64,000 nt of DNA, taken from assembly GCF_002980495.1 (NCBI RefSeq), contig NZ_PVBR01000012.1:1-64000 (forward strand), read 5' to 3'. The notes beneath the pieces were generated by a model. It ran no database searches, was not told the DNA's origin, and saw nothing but the letters and a program-made list of their open reading frames with translations. Of this stretch, positions 24,300 through 31,463 are shown in pieces (within the stretch, counting starts at the first letter, position 1; the number at the start of each line of letters is the position of its first letter). A program made the translations under genes and the position numbers. The DNA is from Phyllobacterium phragmitis (GTDB taxonomy: Bacteria; Pseudomonadota; Alphaproteobacteria; Rhizobiales; Rhizobiaceae).

Positions 24300-24854
24300 T
24301 TATGGAGGGCCACATGAAGCCCGATTGCTTAAGCGCTCGAAGGCCAGATGGAACCTTCGGAACAAAGGAGAGAAAACCCGATGCCAATACGGAACACGGA
24401 TACGAAGCTTGTGCACGAACGGACGCAACACGCCCTTTTCGCCAAGGCCCTCGAACAGCTTGCCATAGCGTTTGTTGGAAAGGATCGGCGCCGCGTTCCA
24501 CTTCTCAAGGACGTTTTCGTGCGTGCCATCGCGAGAGCAGAGATGCGCCCAGACACGACGGGCGCACAGACGAGCGCGGTCGATTTCGATTTCCTCAAGG
24601 AGCGCAGCATCCCCGAGGCGACCACCGCTCTGATGAAAGTGTTCGAGAAGATCGAACGCGGCGTCGGCAGATGATTGGAAAAACAACACATCGTCGAAAC
24701 TCTCCGCCCATTCAGCACGCCTTTCCCGGCTCGCGACAAGTCGCTGTCCAAGAAGCAGCAACCGACGCCTGCGCACACGATCCAGATCACGGCGCGAATG
24801 GCCGTGGCAGAATGCGCAAGCTGCATCATCGAAGCGGCGCAGAAGCGAACCCAT
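24300..24854 (-). CDS. Doubtful ORF after the 65-residue early gene
   Basis: An ATG directly follows the TAA of the 65-residue gene and has GGGAGG nine bases upstream. The first 60 codons (MGSLLRRFDDAACAFCHGHSRR and on) lie in otherwise unassigned DNA. The rest runs antisense to the better supported plus-strand gene at 24381-24674, so only the N-terminal part, or nothing, may be real. Confidence 0.25.
   Translation of the reverse strand: MGSLLRRFDDAACAFCHGHSRRDLDRVRRRRLLLLGQRLVASRERRAEWAESFDDVLFFQSSADAAFDLLEHFHQSGGRLGDAALLEEIEIDRARLCARRVWAHLCSRDGTHENVLEKWNAAPILSNKRYGKLFEGLGEKGVLRPFVHKLRIRVPYWHRVFSPLFRRFHLAFERLSNRASCGPP
24381..24674 (+). CDS. Conserved-type small protein, 97 residues
   Basis: A mostly helical protein with LVHERTQHALFAKALEQLAIAFVG and an acidic/basic C-terminal helix. 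The ATG at 24381 has AAGGAG about ten bases upstream, which supports expression. It lies alone on the plus strand, divergent from the early regulator, with the two palindromes (24221-24265) upstream, so it may be controlled by the same sites. Function unknown. Confidence 0.55.
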   Translation: MPIRNTDTKLVHERTQHALFAKALEQLAIAFVGKDRRRVPLLKDVFVRAIARAEMRPDTTGAQTSAVDFDFLKERSIPEATTALMKVFEKIERGVGR

Positions 24855-25052
24855 TTAGCCTGCCCTCCCCTTGCCAAAGAGCACGCGCCGCGCTTCCTGC
24901 TCGACCAGGCGGGCAAACAGCGCAGTCGGGCTTTCGCCGCGAAAGGCGCAGAGCAGTTGGAAAAGCTTCTTCGCCGTGGCGAGGCGTCGCGTTGCACGGC
25001 TATCGGATGGCTGACGCAGGGTCAGGCTGTCGGAGCTGCGGACGGCGTTCAT
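24855..25052 (-). CDS. Small early protein, 65 residues
   Basis: The product is basic with a helical C-terminal half (LFQLLCAFRGESPTALFARL). Its ATG overlaps the stop of the Cro-like gene as ATGA, with GGAGG in the last codons of that gene, so it is translationally coupled to it. Function unknown. Confidence 0.55.
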   Translation of the reverse strand: MNAVRSSDSLTLRQPSDSRATRRLATAKKLFQLLCAFRGESPTALFARLVEQEARRVLFGKGRAG

Positions 25053-25306
25053 TCGGCTGCCTCCTTTGGCACACAGACAACCGGACGGTGAACACCTTTC
25101 GGCCATTCCATACCGTCGGGCCAATTGACAGAGAACCAAAGCATTGCGTTCTCGAAAGTCGTGGTGGTGACGTCGGCCTGACCGGCGGCGATGCGATCGA
25201 GTGTCGAGCCACGGTTCAGCACGATCGTCGAAACCCTTGAACGCGAAAGCCCTGCGGCTTCGCGGTAACAATCGGAGACACGGACAAGATGAGAGCGCAT
25301 GTTCAT
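25049..25306 (-). CDS. Cro-like early repressor
   Basis: The 85-residue product begins MNMRSHLVRVSDCYREAAGL, has an HTH-like RSRVSTIVLNRGSTLDRIAAG and ends with the FENAMLWFSVNWPDG segment common to small Cro-position proteins of rhizobial prophages. It is transcribed away from the S24 repressor gene with about 87 bp between them. TTGACA at 25342-25337 is the likely minus-35. Upstream in-frame extension to 25747 is excluded because it runs antisense through the repressor gene. Confidence 0.65.
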   Translation of the reverse strand: MNMRSHLVRVSDCYREAAGLSRSRVSTIVLNRGSTLDRIAAGQADVTTTTFENAMLWFSVNWPDGMEWPKGVHRPVVCVPKEAAE

Positions 25307-25313
25307 GAAACGG

Positions 25314-25391
25314 AAAATGAGGAAATCTTTCCACACTGTCAACCGAAAAGTTTCCACGTTCCGCAAATTGATATTGCGGATTATATTCCGC
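25314..25391. promoter_or_regulatory. Divergent immunity promoter/operator region
   Basis: Between the Cro-like gene and the repressor lie GGAAATCTTTCC (25321-25332), a minus-strand TTGACA (25342-25337), GTTTCCAC (25350-25357), and an inverted repeat TCCGCAA-N7-TTGCGGA (25360-25380) followed by another TCCGC (25387-25391). The last set sits on the repressor start region, as an autoregulatory operator would. The GGAAATCTTTCC site recurs at 26899-26910, ahead of the rightward operon. Confidence 0.6.
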
Positions 25392-25393
25392 AC

Positions 25394-26107
25394 ATGATGG
25401 AAACGTTTCAGGACCGCGTTCGCCCAAGAATGCAAGAGCTGGGATTGAACCCTACCAGTCTGGCGACCAAGGCGGGTCTGGACCGGGGTACGGTCCATAA
25501 GCTGCTGGCCAATGACCAACAATTGCCGCACCCCAAAACGCTCATGAAGCTTGCCAGGGCACTTGAGGTCAGCGAACAATGGCTGTTGACAGGAGATGCC
25601 GCACCAGAGGACCCCGTGTCGCCAACGACACCGCCTTCTAATTCGTCGCTGCGCGGAGATACAAAAGCCGCAGGTGTGACGCCGCCCAACATGCGTCTCC
25701 TTCCCAACGATGTGCCTGTTCTCGGCACTGCGGCTGGCTCGCACCACGCCGGCTCATTTATTATGGAGGGAATTATCGACTACGTTCGCCGTCCACCTGC
25801 ACTGGTAGGTGCGAGAAATGTTTATGCGGTCTTTATTGAAGGCACATCGATGGAGCCTGAACACAATCCGGGCGACCTTCGATTCATTCACCCCGATCGG
25901 CCGGCCCGCGTCGGCGATTCGGTCATTATCCAGACGAGCAAGGGCGCCATGGAGAATGTGGAGGGGACCATCGGCAGGCTTGCCAAGCGCACAGCAACGA
26001 CAATTACACTGCAAAAACTAAATCCGCCCGCATTGATCGAATTTGAGATCGCGACGATCTTTGCCATGCATAAAGTACTGACAATGAACGAACTTTTTGG
26101 CATGTAG
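25394..26107 (+). CDS. CI-type prophage repressor with S24 peptidase domain
   Basis: Residues 1-65 form a Cro/C1 HTH (ELGLNPTSLATKAGLDRGTVHKLL, then ALEVSEQWLLTG). The C-terminal half is LexA/CI-like: a TAAG cleavage-type site near residue 114, the nucleophile Ser152 in EGTSMEPEHNPGDL, and a plausible Lys198 in LAKRTATT. This is the lysogenic master repressor, expected to self-cleave on RecA activation. I chose the ATG at 25394 (MMETFQDRV); a longer start at 25289 would overlap the Cro-side promoter. Confidence 0.88.
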   Translation: MMETFQDRVRPRMQELGLNPTSLATKAGLDRGTVHKLLANDQQLPHPKTLMKLARALEVSEQWLLTGDAAPEDPVSPTTPPSNSSLRGDTKAAGVTPPNMRLLPNDVPVLGTAAGSHHAGSFIMEGIIDYVRRPPALVGARNVYAVFIEGTSMEPEHNPGDLRFIHPDRPARVGDSVIIQTSKGAMENVEGTIGRLAKRTATTITLQKLNPPALIEFEIATIFAMHKVLTMNELFGM

Positions 26108-26119
26108 CGAAAAGATAAA

Positions 26120-26139
26120 GACCCGGCTGAAGCCGGGTC
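26120..26139 (-). terminator. Terminator hairpin between convergent genes
   Basis: GACCCGGC and GCCGGGTC flank a TGAA loop. On the minus strand the hairpin is followed by TTTATCTTTT, so it terminates the 26,163-26,782 transcript and may also slow the repressor transcript. Confidence 0.75.
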
Positions 26140-26162
26140 CATGAGCCGCGAAGCAGTCGCAT

Positions 26163-26495
26163 CTATTTTAGCAACCCGTTGGCCTTAGCCGATCGACGAA
26201 CCTGCATACAATGAGCAGTCTTGGCCGACCCCTTCATTTCATTGAGTTCATATTCCTGACCGCTAATCATCAAATTCATCGTCGGAGCAAAACCCGTGTC
26301 ACCGGCATCGACATGTTTTTCGATGTAAGCTTCGATTGCAGACTGGTTGAAAGCAAGGTCGCAGAACTTCTCTGAAGCGATGATAGTACCAAGCTCATTG
26401 GCGACCTTCATGCTTTTCAGGCTGTCACCCTTGGCCGACGATATGGAAAGAAGGCCTACAGCGAGGGCCGCCAGCGCTTTTGGCATCATATTCAT
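26163..26495 (-). CDS. Small secreted protein, 110 residues
   Basis: A signal peptide is visible at the N-terminus (MNMMPKALAALAVGLLSIS, then SAKGD). The mature part is about 85 residues with two cysteines (FCDLAF and AHCMQV) that could form a disulfide in the periplasm. The start overlaps the stop of the upstream membrane protein gene as ATGA. Position next to the repressor, on the opposite strand, suggests lysogen-expressed cargo. Function unknown. Confidence 0.65.
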   Translation of the reverse strand: MNMMPKALAALAVGLLSISSAKGDSLKSMKVANELGTIIASEKFCDLAFNQSAIEAYIEKHVDAGDTGFAPTMNLMISGQEYELNEMKGSAKTAHCMQVRRSAKANGLLK

Positions 26496-26782
26496 TCAAC
26501 GGTCTCCTCTATAAGGGTCTTTCTGCCACGAAAGAGAACTGCGAACAGCCCAAGGATCACCGCTCCCGCTACCCAAACGAACAACAGAAAGCCACCGCCG
26601 ATCGCTGCTCCTATTGCCCTTCCGGCCGCCTCTGCATCGCTTGCCACCGGCCCTGTCGCCGCGCTCTGAACGCCGGCGAACAGCCCAAATGCCATGAAAA
26701 TGTTAAAACCCAAGAACAACAGCAGGAAGAGCCAGCCGAGAAAGCCCCTCTTCCTGATTTCTTTGCGTATGATTTTTGCCAT
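26492..26782 (-). CDS. Two-helix membrane protein, 96 residues
   Basis: The basic N-terminus (MAKIIRKEIRKRGF) is followed by two hydrophobic segments at about residues 15-37 and 63-86, and the C-terminus is charged. GGGGGC precedes the ATG at 26782. It forms an ATGA-coupled pair with the secreted protein. In prophages such pairs near the repressor can exclude superinfecting phage, but nothing in the sequence proves it. Confidence 0.65.
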   Translation of the reverse strand: MAKIIRKEIRKRGFLGWLFLLLFLGFNIFMAFGLFAGVQSAATGPVASDAEAAGRAIGAAIGGGFLLFVWVAGAVILGLFAVLFRGRKTLIEETVE

Positions 26783-26898
26783 TTTTGCCCCCAAATAAAA
26801 TCACCCAATGCAATCGCAAATTGCCCGAGGGAAGCACGGCAATCAAGGCAAAATTTGCCGCGCGATCAGCGCTCTGGTAGGCAGAGATACATCAATAT

Positions 26899-26950
26899 GG
26901 AAATCTTTCCTCATTTTATGATTGACGCGGAATTGTTTCCACATTAGCTT
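26899..26950 (+). promoter_or_regulatory. Probable promoter/operator of the rightward operon
   Basis: GGAAATCTTTCC (26899-26910) repeats exactly the site at 25321-25332. TTGACG (26922-26927) and TAGCTT (26945-26950) are spaced 17 bp, with GTTTCCAC (26935-26942) in the spacer, as also found near the Cro promoter. This layout suggests a two-operator immunity system. The rest of 26,783-26,982 contains no gene. Confidence 0.5.
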
Positions 26951-26982
26951 TTCTCCATCGCCATTCCCGATGGAGCCACACC

Positions 26983-27600
26983 GTGAACATCCAACACACA
27001 CCACAGCAATTCTCGCCGGCCGCTCAGCGCGCCCACCAGTCGGTGGAAGCAGGGCGCGCTTTCGCCACCAGCTACCGCAACGCCGCCTTCGCCCGCGCCG
27101 ACAATCCACGTGGGCCGGACGAGAAGCCGCACCGCCGCGCCATAGAAATGGCCACGGTGATGCAGGATATCGCCGCTTCTCGAGGCGCCGCGACATTCCG
27201 CGATATGATCAGCGCCGGCTTCACAACCGCAGAGATCATCGAATTCGGCGGCCAGGCGCAGAACCTTGCCGCCGAATGGAAATCGGAAAGCCGCAGCGGT
27301 GCATTCGACTGCATCGAGGAAATGGCGATCAAGGTTCGCCAGCCTCTCCCGAACCGCCCGCCCATGACCGAGAACTACATGACCTCGCCGGGATTCTTCC
27401 TGGCATGGGGAAAATATTGCGCCGGGCGCGCCGCACTTCTCCTCGATCCATGGGCGGCCCAGCGCGAGCGCTGCCTCTGCCTGCTGCAGGAATTTCTCAA
27501 TACGCTGCCGCTCCTGCCGGCTGAACGCGCCCGCCTCGTGCAGGCGGCGGATAGCACGCTGCCGAAGATCCAGGTGCGCAATTCGAGGGCAGTCCTATGA
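26983..27600 (+). CDS. Conserved prophage protein, 205 residues
   Basis: First gene of the rightward operon, starting at GTG with GGAG nine bases upstream. The protein is helical, with MATVMQDIAASRGAATFRDMISAGFTTAEIIEFG suggesting an HTH-like region and a Cys-rich AQRERCLCLLQEFL helix. Its stop overlaps the HD-hydrolase ATG. I do not recognise a functional family. Confidence 0.65.
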   Translation: MNIQHTPQQFSPAAQRAHQSVEAGRAFATSYRNAAFARADNPRGPDEKPHRRAIEMATVMQDIAASRGAATFRDMISAGFTTAEIIEFGGQAQNLAAEWKSESRSGAFDCIEEMAIKVRQPLPNRPPMTENYMTSPGFFLAWGKYCAGRAALLLDPWAAQRERCLCLLQEFLNTLPLLPAERARLVQAADSTLPKIQVRNSRAVL

Positions 27601-28283
27601 CCGCCTTCGTACCGGCCTTTCGCCCCGACGGCACGGTCTTGAACCTTGCCGAACCACAGACCTCCGACATCGTCTGGCCGGAGATCGCCAACAGCCTTTC
27701 CAAAATCGCCCGCTTCAACGGGCGCTATTCGTGCCCGGCCTATGTCGTGGCGCAACACTGCGTCATGGGCGCCGACGCAATCTTCAACGAGACCGGCGAC
27801 GCGATCGCGGCAGGCTATTTCCTGCTCCACGATGCGCGCGAGGTGTTCATCGGCGACATGATCCGCCCCATGCAACGGCTGCTCTCGCTGCATCTCGACA
27901 CCTATCTGGAGCCCGAGCTTTCTGTGCGGCTGTGCATCGACAGGATCGGGTGGAAGATAGACGCCGCCATCTTCAAGGCCGCTCGCCTGCCCCATCTCAC
28001 AACGATGCCCGATTATCAGCACGTAGTCGACGCGATGGATGACCGGATGCTGCGCGCCGAAACGATCGCCTTCTTCGGGCAACACGCGGCGGAACATGTG
28101 CCAGCCGCCGATCTTCCGGCACCGAAGCTTACCGGCGCGCTGAAGCCATGGGGCCCGATGAAGGCGGAGGAAGCCTGGCTTGCCCGCCTCTCCCGCTATC
28201 TCGGCATCGACGCGAGGGCCGGGGTCCCCGCCAGCGACCGCAGGGAGCTTAAGGGCGGGGCAAACAATGGGGGCTCGGCATGA
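27597..28283 (+). CDS. HD-domain phosphohydrolase (YfbR-like)
   Basis: The 228-residue protein has the HD-domain layout: RFNGRYSCPAYVVAQHCVMGAD supplies the first histidine, LLHDAREVFIGD the HD pair, and a later D in VDAMDDRML completes the metal site. YfbR-type enzymes hydrolyse deoxynucleoside monophosphates; phage versions can alter nucleotide pools. It is ATGA-coupled to genes on both sides. Confidence 0.8.
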   Translation: MTAFVPAFRPDGTVLNLAEPQTSDIVWPEIANSLSKIARFNGRYSCPAYVVAQHCVMGADAIFNETGDAIAAGYFLLHDAREVFIGDMIRPMQRLLSLHLDTYLEPELSVRLCIDRIGWKIDAAIFKAARLPHLTTMPDYQHVVDAMDDRMLRAETIAFFGQHAAEHVPAADLPAPKLTGALKPWGPMKAEEAWLARLSRYLGIDARAGVPASDRRELKGGANNGGSA

Positions 28284-28561
28284 CCAAGCCGGAAACCGCA
28301 CGCGCCACCCTGAAAAAGATAGAGGCCGGAGAGCCGCTGCGCCTTCTCATCGGCCGGTTTCCCGACATGTCGGAGATCGTGCTTGAAGCCAGCTACGCGG
28401 CGCGCCTCCGAGAGAAGATCGCTATGGAAATGGCGCTACTGGCGGACGGTGACGAACCGGGCCCGGGCGCTTCGCCCGCCGCCGCAATTGCCGAGGCCGA
28501 AACAGCCGAAAGCGGGCCGCAACCATCCCAAGCCGCGACTGAAAGGACCATCCGACCATGA
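28280..28561 (+). CDS. Small conserved prophage protein, 93 residues
   Basis: The N-terminal half is helical (ATLKKIEAGEPLRLLIGRF) and the C-terminal 40 residues are low-complexity Ala/Pro/Glu. Both ends overlap neighbouring genes as ATGA, which supports expression. Function unknown. Confidence 0.55.
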   Translation: MTKPETARATLKKIEAGEPLRLLIGRFPDMSEIVLEASYAARLREKIAMEMALLADGDEPGPGASPAAAIAEAETAESGPQPSQAATERTIRP

Positions 28562-28899
28562 AACGCATCCGAGACTCCCAGGCCATCATCGGCTCGCTTG
28601 AAGGCGGCGATGCCGTTGCCGCGCTGTCCAAGGAAATCCTCGACACCCTGCTGACGCTGAAAGAGCTTTCCGGCGATCGCCCAAAATCGAAAGTGAAGGG
28701 CAGCGTCACCCTGAAGCTGGACATCGTCGTCGAGGCGGGCACCGCCACGTTCGAGGTCGACATCAGCTCGAAACGGCCCAAGCCCGTTCGCGGCTCCTCC
28801 TTCTTCTGGGTGCTCGACGACGGCTCGCTTTCAACCGAGCACCCCGAGCAGATCAACATGTTCGCCGGCCTGCGCGACGCGGCCGACATGAGCCGTTAA
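28558..28899 (+). CDS. Conserved prophage protein, 113 residues
   Basis: The product starts MKRIRDSQAIIGSLEGGDAV and contains KVKGSVTLKLDIVVEAGTATFEVDI, a beta-rich core typical of small proteins that precede DUF2303 genes in rhizobial phages. ATG overlaps the previous stop. It probably works with the next gene in replication or recombination, but this is inferred from order only. Confidence 0.6.
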   Translation: MKRIRDSQAIIGSLEGGDAVAALSKEILDTLLTLKELSGDRPKSKVKGSVTLKLDIVVEAGTATFEVDISSKRPKPVRGSSFFWVLDDGSLSTEHPEQINMFAGLRDAADMSR

Positions 28900-28930
28900 C
28901 CCCCAACTCACCCCCTAAAGGAGACCTGAA

Positions 28931-29887
28931 TTGTCCGAGAACAACCCCGCCACCGAAGCCGCCATCGTCGCCGATCCCGCATTCAGCCTTTCGACCGCCG
29001 CCGAACTTGGCGCCAGGGCGAATGGCGCGGAGCTGGTCAATGTCGTGCGCACGGACGAACTGACCGGCCTGCCCGCAAGCGTGCCCGCACTGCTCATTCG
29101 CGGCGACAATCCGCATATCAGGAGCGTGGATGCGATACTGGAGGAGCACCGCCTCTTCCCCGCCCGCAAGTCCGGCATCGCCACGGCCCAGACGCTCGAA
29201 TCGTTCATCGGGCTCACGAACCGTCACAAGATCGAAGACAGCGTCGTCTTCGCCAATACCGACTGGATCAAGCCCAGCCTGACGACCGTCATCGATTATC
29301 ACGAGAACACGAGCGGCGGCAAAGCCGCTTTTGGCAAACACAGGGTCCACTATGCCTTCCCGCTTTCCGAGGAATGGAAGGCATGGGTCAAGCTCAACAG
29401 CGCCACGATGACCCAGGAGGATTTCGCGGTATTCCTTGAAGAGCATGTGTTCGAACTGTCGGCGCCCGAGGATGGCGAGAAGCTTCGCTACGAACGCGAA
29501 TTCGCCACCACGATCGCCACGCCGGCCCAGCTCGTCGAACTCTCGCGCGGCCTGCAGGTCAACGTCGCCGCGAAGGTCAAGAACGCCTCGACGCTGCAGA
29601 CCGGCGAAGGCCAGATCATCTGGGAAGAGGAGCATCAGGGTTCGGACGGCAAGCCGATCAAGGTGCCCGGCCTCTTCATCCTGTCCGTCGCCCCGTTCTT
29701 CATGGGCGAGAAGGTTCGCGTGCCGGTCCGCCTGCGCTATCGCGTGAAGAGCGGCTCGATCGTCTGGTTCTACCAGATCTTCCGGCCCGACCAGATCATC
29801 AACGAGCGGGTCCGCACCGACCTCTTCGATGTGAAGGACAAGACCAGCCTTCCCGCTTTCGAGGGCTCACCCGAGATGCTCGCATGA
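28931..29887 (+). CDS. DUF2303 family protein (YfdQ-like)
   Basis: The 318-residue protein has the DUF2303 pattern: SVDAILEEHRLFPARKSG, TLESFIGLTNRHKIEDSVVFAN, VIDYHENTSG, and a C-terminal beta-rich domain with PGLFILSVAPFFMGEKV and VWFYQIFRPDQII. These proteins are widespread in temperate phages, near recombination or replication genes, and have no established activity. The start codon is TTG at 28931, with AAGGAGA well placed upstream. The stop overlaps the clamp gene ATG. Confidence 0.82.
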   Translation: MSENNPATEAAIVADPAFSLSTAAELGARANGAELVNVVRTDELTGLPASVPALLIRGDNPHIRSVDAILEEHRLFPARKSGIATAQTLESFIGLTNRHKIEDSVVFANTDWIKPSLTTVIDYHENTSGGKAAFGKHRVHYAFPLSEEWKAWVKLNSATMTQEDFAVFLEEHVFELSAPEDGEKLRYEREFATTIATPAQLVELSRGLQVNVAAKVKNASTLQTGEGQIIWEEEHQGSDGKPIKVPGLFILSVAPFFMGEKVRVPVRLRYRVKSGSIVWFYQIFRPDQIINERVRTDLFDVKDKTSLPAFEGSPEMLA

Positions 29888-31020
29888 CGGGCGCTCTTTT
29901 TCATCTGCCGCGGGAAGCTCTGCTTCCCGCCCTGGCCGCCGTGAATCGCGCCGTGGCGAAGCGCAACACGATCCCGCTTTTGTCCAATGTGCTGCTTTCG
30001 CATGACGACGGCGCGCTGACGATCACGGGCACCGACCTCGATGTCGAGATCAAAGCCCGTGTGGACGCGGAGGGCATCGCGCCCTTCCAGGCATTCACAC
30101 TGCCGTCTGCGCTGCTTCACGACGCCATGCGCAAGCTGCCGGATGGCGCGGATATCAGCTTTACCGGCGATCCGAACGGCGCATCCATGACGATCGCGTC
30201 CGGCCGGGCGCGCTTCCGGCTGGCCATCCTGCCGGCATCCGACTTTCCGACGATCTCCGCCGGAGAGCTCTCCCATCGCTTTTCCCTGTCCGAAAGGACT
30301 TTTGCCGCGATCATCGCGACCACGGCTTTCGCGATCTCGACCGAGGAGACGCGTTATTATCTGAACGGCATCCATCTGCATCAGGATGGTGAGAAACTCG
30401 CCGCCGTCGCGACTGACGGGCACCGTCTGGCGCTCATGCGGCTATCACTGCCGGATGGCGGAGCGGGAATGCCACCCATCATCCTGCCAAGGCGGACGGT
30501 GTTACTGCTTGCAACGCTCCTGGGCGACAAGGAGGCGATCGACGTTGCCCTTTCAGACAACAAGATCCTGTTCAGCCTGCCAGGCGGCGTGACGATCACC
30601 AGCAAGCTGGTCGACGGCACCTATCCCGATTACCAGCGTGTCATCCCGCCCGCTAACGCCAATCGGTTCAAGGTCAGCATCGAGCCGCTGGCAAAGGCGC
30701 TCGATCGCGTCCTGACCCTTTCAAGCGACAACGGGCGCGCCTGCAGCTTCGACTTCGGCGACGACGCGCTCAACCTGATCGTCATCAATCCGGATCAGGG
30801 CGAGGCCAACGACCAGGTCGACATTGAACGCATCGAGGGCGAACCGGTCAAGATCGGCTTCAACAGCCGCTACTGCCTCGACATGCTCAATGCCGCGGGC
30901 GGCGCCGAACTGATCTTCGAACTCGGCGCCCCGGGCGATCCCTCACGGATCATCCCGGCCGGGCAGGCGGACGGCGCCGCCACCGAGACGATGTTCGTCC
31001 TGATGCCGATGCGGATCTAG
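29884..31020 (+). CDS. Phage-encoded DNA polymerase III beta clamp homologue
   Basis: The 378-residue protein has all three clamp domains: ALAAVNRAVAKRNTIPLLSNVLLS, ITGTDLDVEI (domain 1), LNGIHLHQDGEKLAAVATDGHRLALMRL (domain 2), TSKLVDGTYPDYQRVIP (domain 2/3), and the C-terminal FVLMPMRI, which matches the conserved VMPMRL end. Clamps encircle DNA and tether polymerases and other partners at the replication fork. Bacterial phages of this type usually borrow the host clamp, so a phage copy suggests replication takeover or immunity to a host clamp block. Possible retention of clamp-binding grooves needs structural comparison. Confidence 0.88.
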   Translation: MTGALFHLPREALLPALAAVNRAVAKRNTIPLLSNVLLSHDDGALTITGTDLDVEIKARVDAEGIAPFQAFTLPSALLHDAMRKLPDGADISFTGDPNGASMTIASGRARFRLAILPASDFPTISAGELSHRFSLSERTFAAIIATTAFAISTEETRYYLNGIHLHQDGEKLAAVATDGHRLALMRLSLPDGGAGMPPIILPRRTVLLLATLLGDKEAIDVALSDNKILFSLPGGVTITSKLVDGTYPDYQRVIPPANANRFKVSIEPLAKALDRVLTLSSDNGRACSFDFGDDALNLIVINPDQGEANDQVDIERIEGEPVKIGFNSRYCLDMLNAAGGAELIFELGAPGDPSRIIPAGQADGAATETMFVLMPMRI

Positions 31021-31038
31021 GGACTTAGGAGAAAGCGC

Positions 31039-31221
31039 ATGAAGCTTCCCATTCCGATGGGCCGATATGGCTCCGGCATTCATTTTATCCCATGGTCCTA
31101 TTTTGGCGTCATGTTGAATGGACGCATGTATGTCCTGCGCAATAAGGGGCAATTTTGCTTCCGGCGCTGGGATAGCATCTGGCGCAAAACAGCAACGCCC
31201 GTCCGGTCGGCAGGGCGATAG
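31039..31221 (+). CDS. Small uncharacterised prophage protein, 60 residues
   Basis: Basic protein starting MKLPIPMGRYGSGIHFIPW, with AGGAGA eight bases before the ATG. It follows the clamp gene by 18 bases in the same operon. No family recognised. Confidence 0.5.
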   Translation: MKLPIPMGRYGSGIHFIPWSYFGVMLNGRMYVLRNKGQFCFRRWDSIWRKTATPVRSAGR

Positions 31222-31223
31222 CC

Positions 31224-31418
31224 ATGGCAAGCACCTCCCGCACCACGACTTGGCTGCTCGATGAAAACGAAGCGCAACACGCACTTGAGCTTTGGGGCAC
31301 CCGAAAATTCGATACCCACGACATCGCCCGCTTCCTGCGGGTTCCAGAGCACGCGGTTTGCCGGCTTATTCAGGCGACCCGCGATATCATGAGAGAACAG
31401 AAGGAGGCTGGCAAATGA
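31224..31418 (+). CDS. Small HTH-like prophage protein, 64 residues
   Basis: The central KFDTHDIARFLRVPEHAVCRLIQATRD has the pattern of an HTH with recognition helix HAVCRLIQ. It starts two bases after the previous stop. A minor DNA-binding regulator is plausible. Confidence 0.55.
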   Translation: MASTSRTTTWLLDENEAQHALELWGTRKFDTHDIARFLRVPEHAVCRLIQATRDIMREQKEAGK

Positions 31419-31463
31419 CATTTCCGATAATTAGTCCTATGGGCTGTTTTTCTGGTGGCTCCC

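Noticed and set aside
24681-25091. Plus-strand frame antisense to the 65-residue and Cro-like genes
   Set aside because: It has no ribosome site, and its opposite strand carries ATGA-coupled genes.
25307-25747. Upstream extension of the Cro-like frame
   Set aside because: It runs antisense through the repressor gene and across its own promoter.
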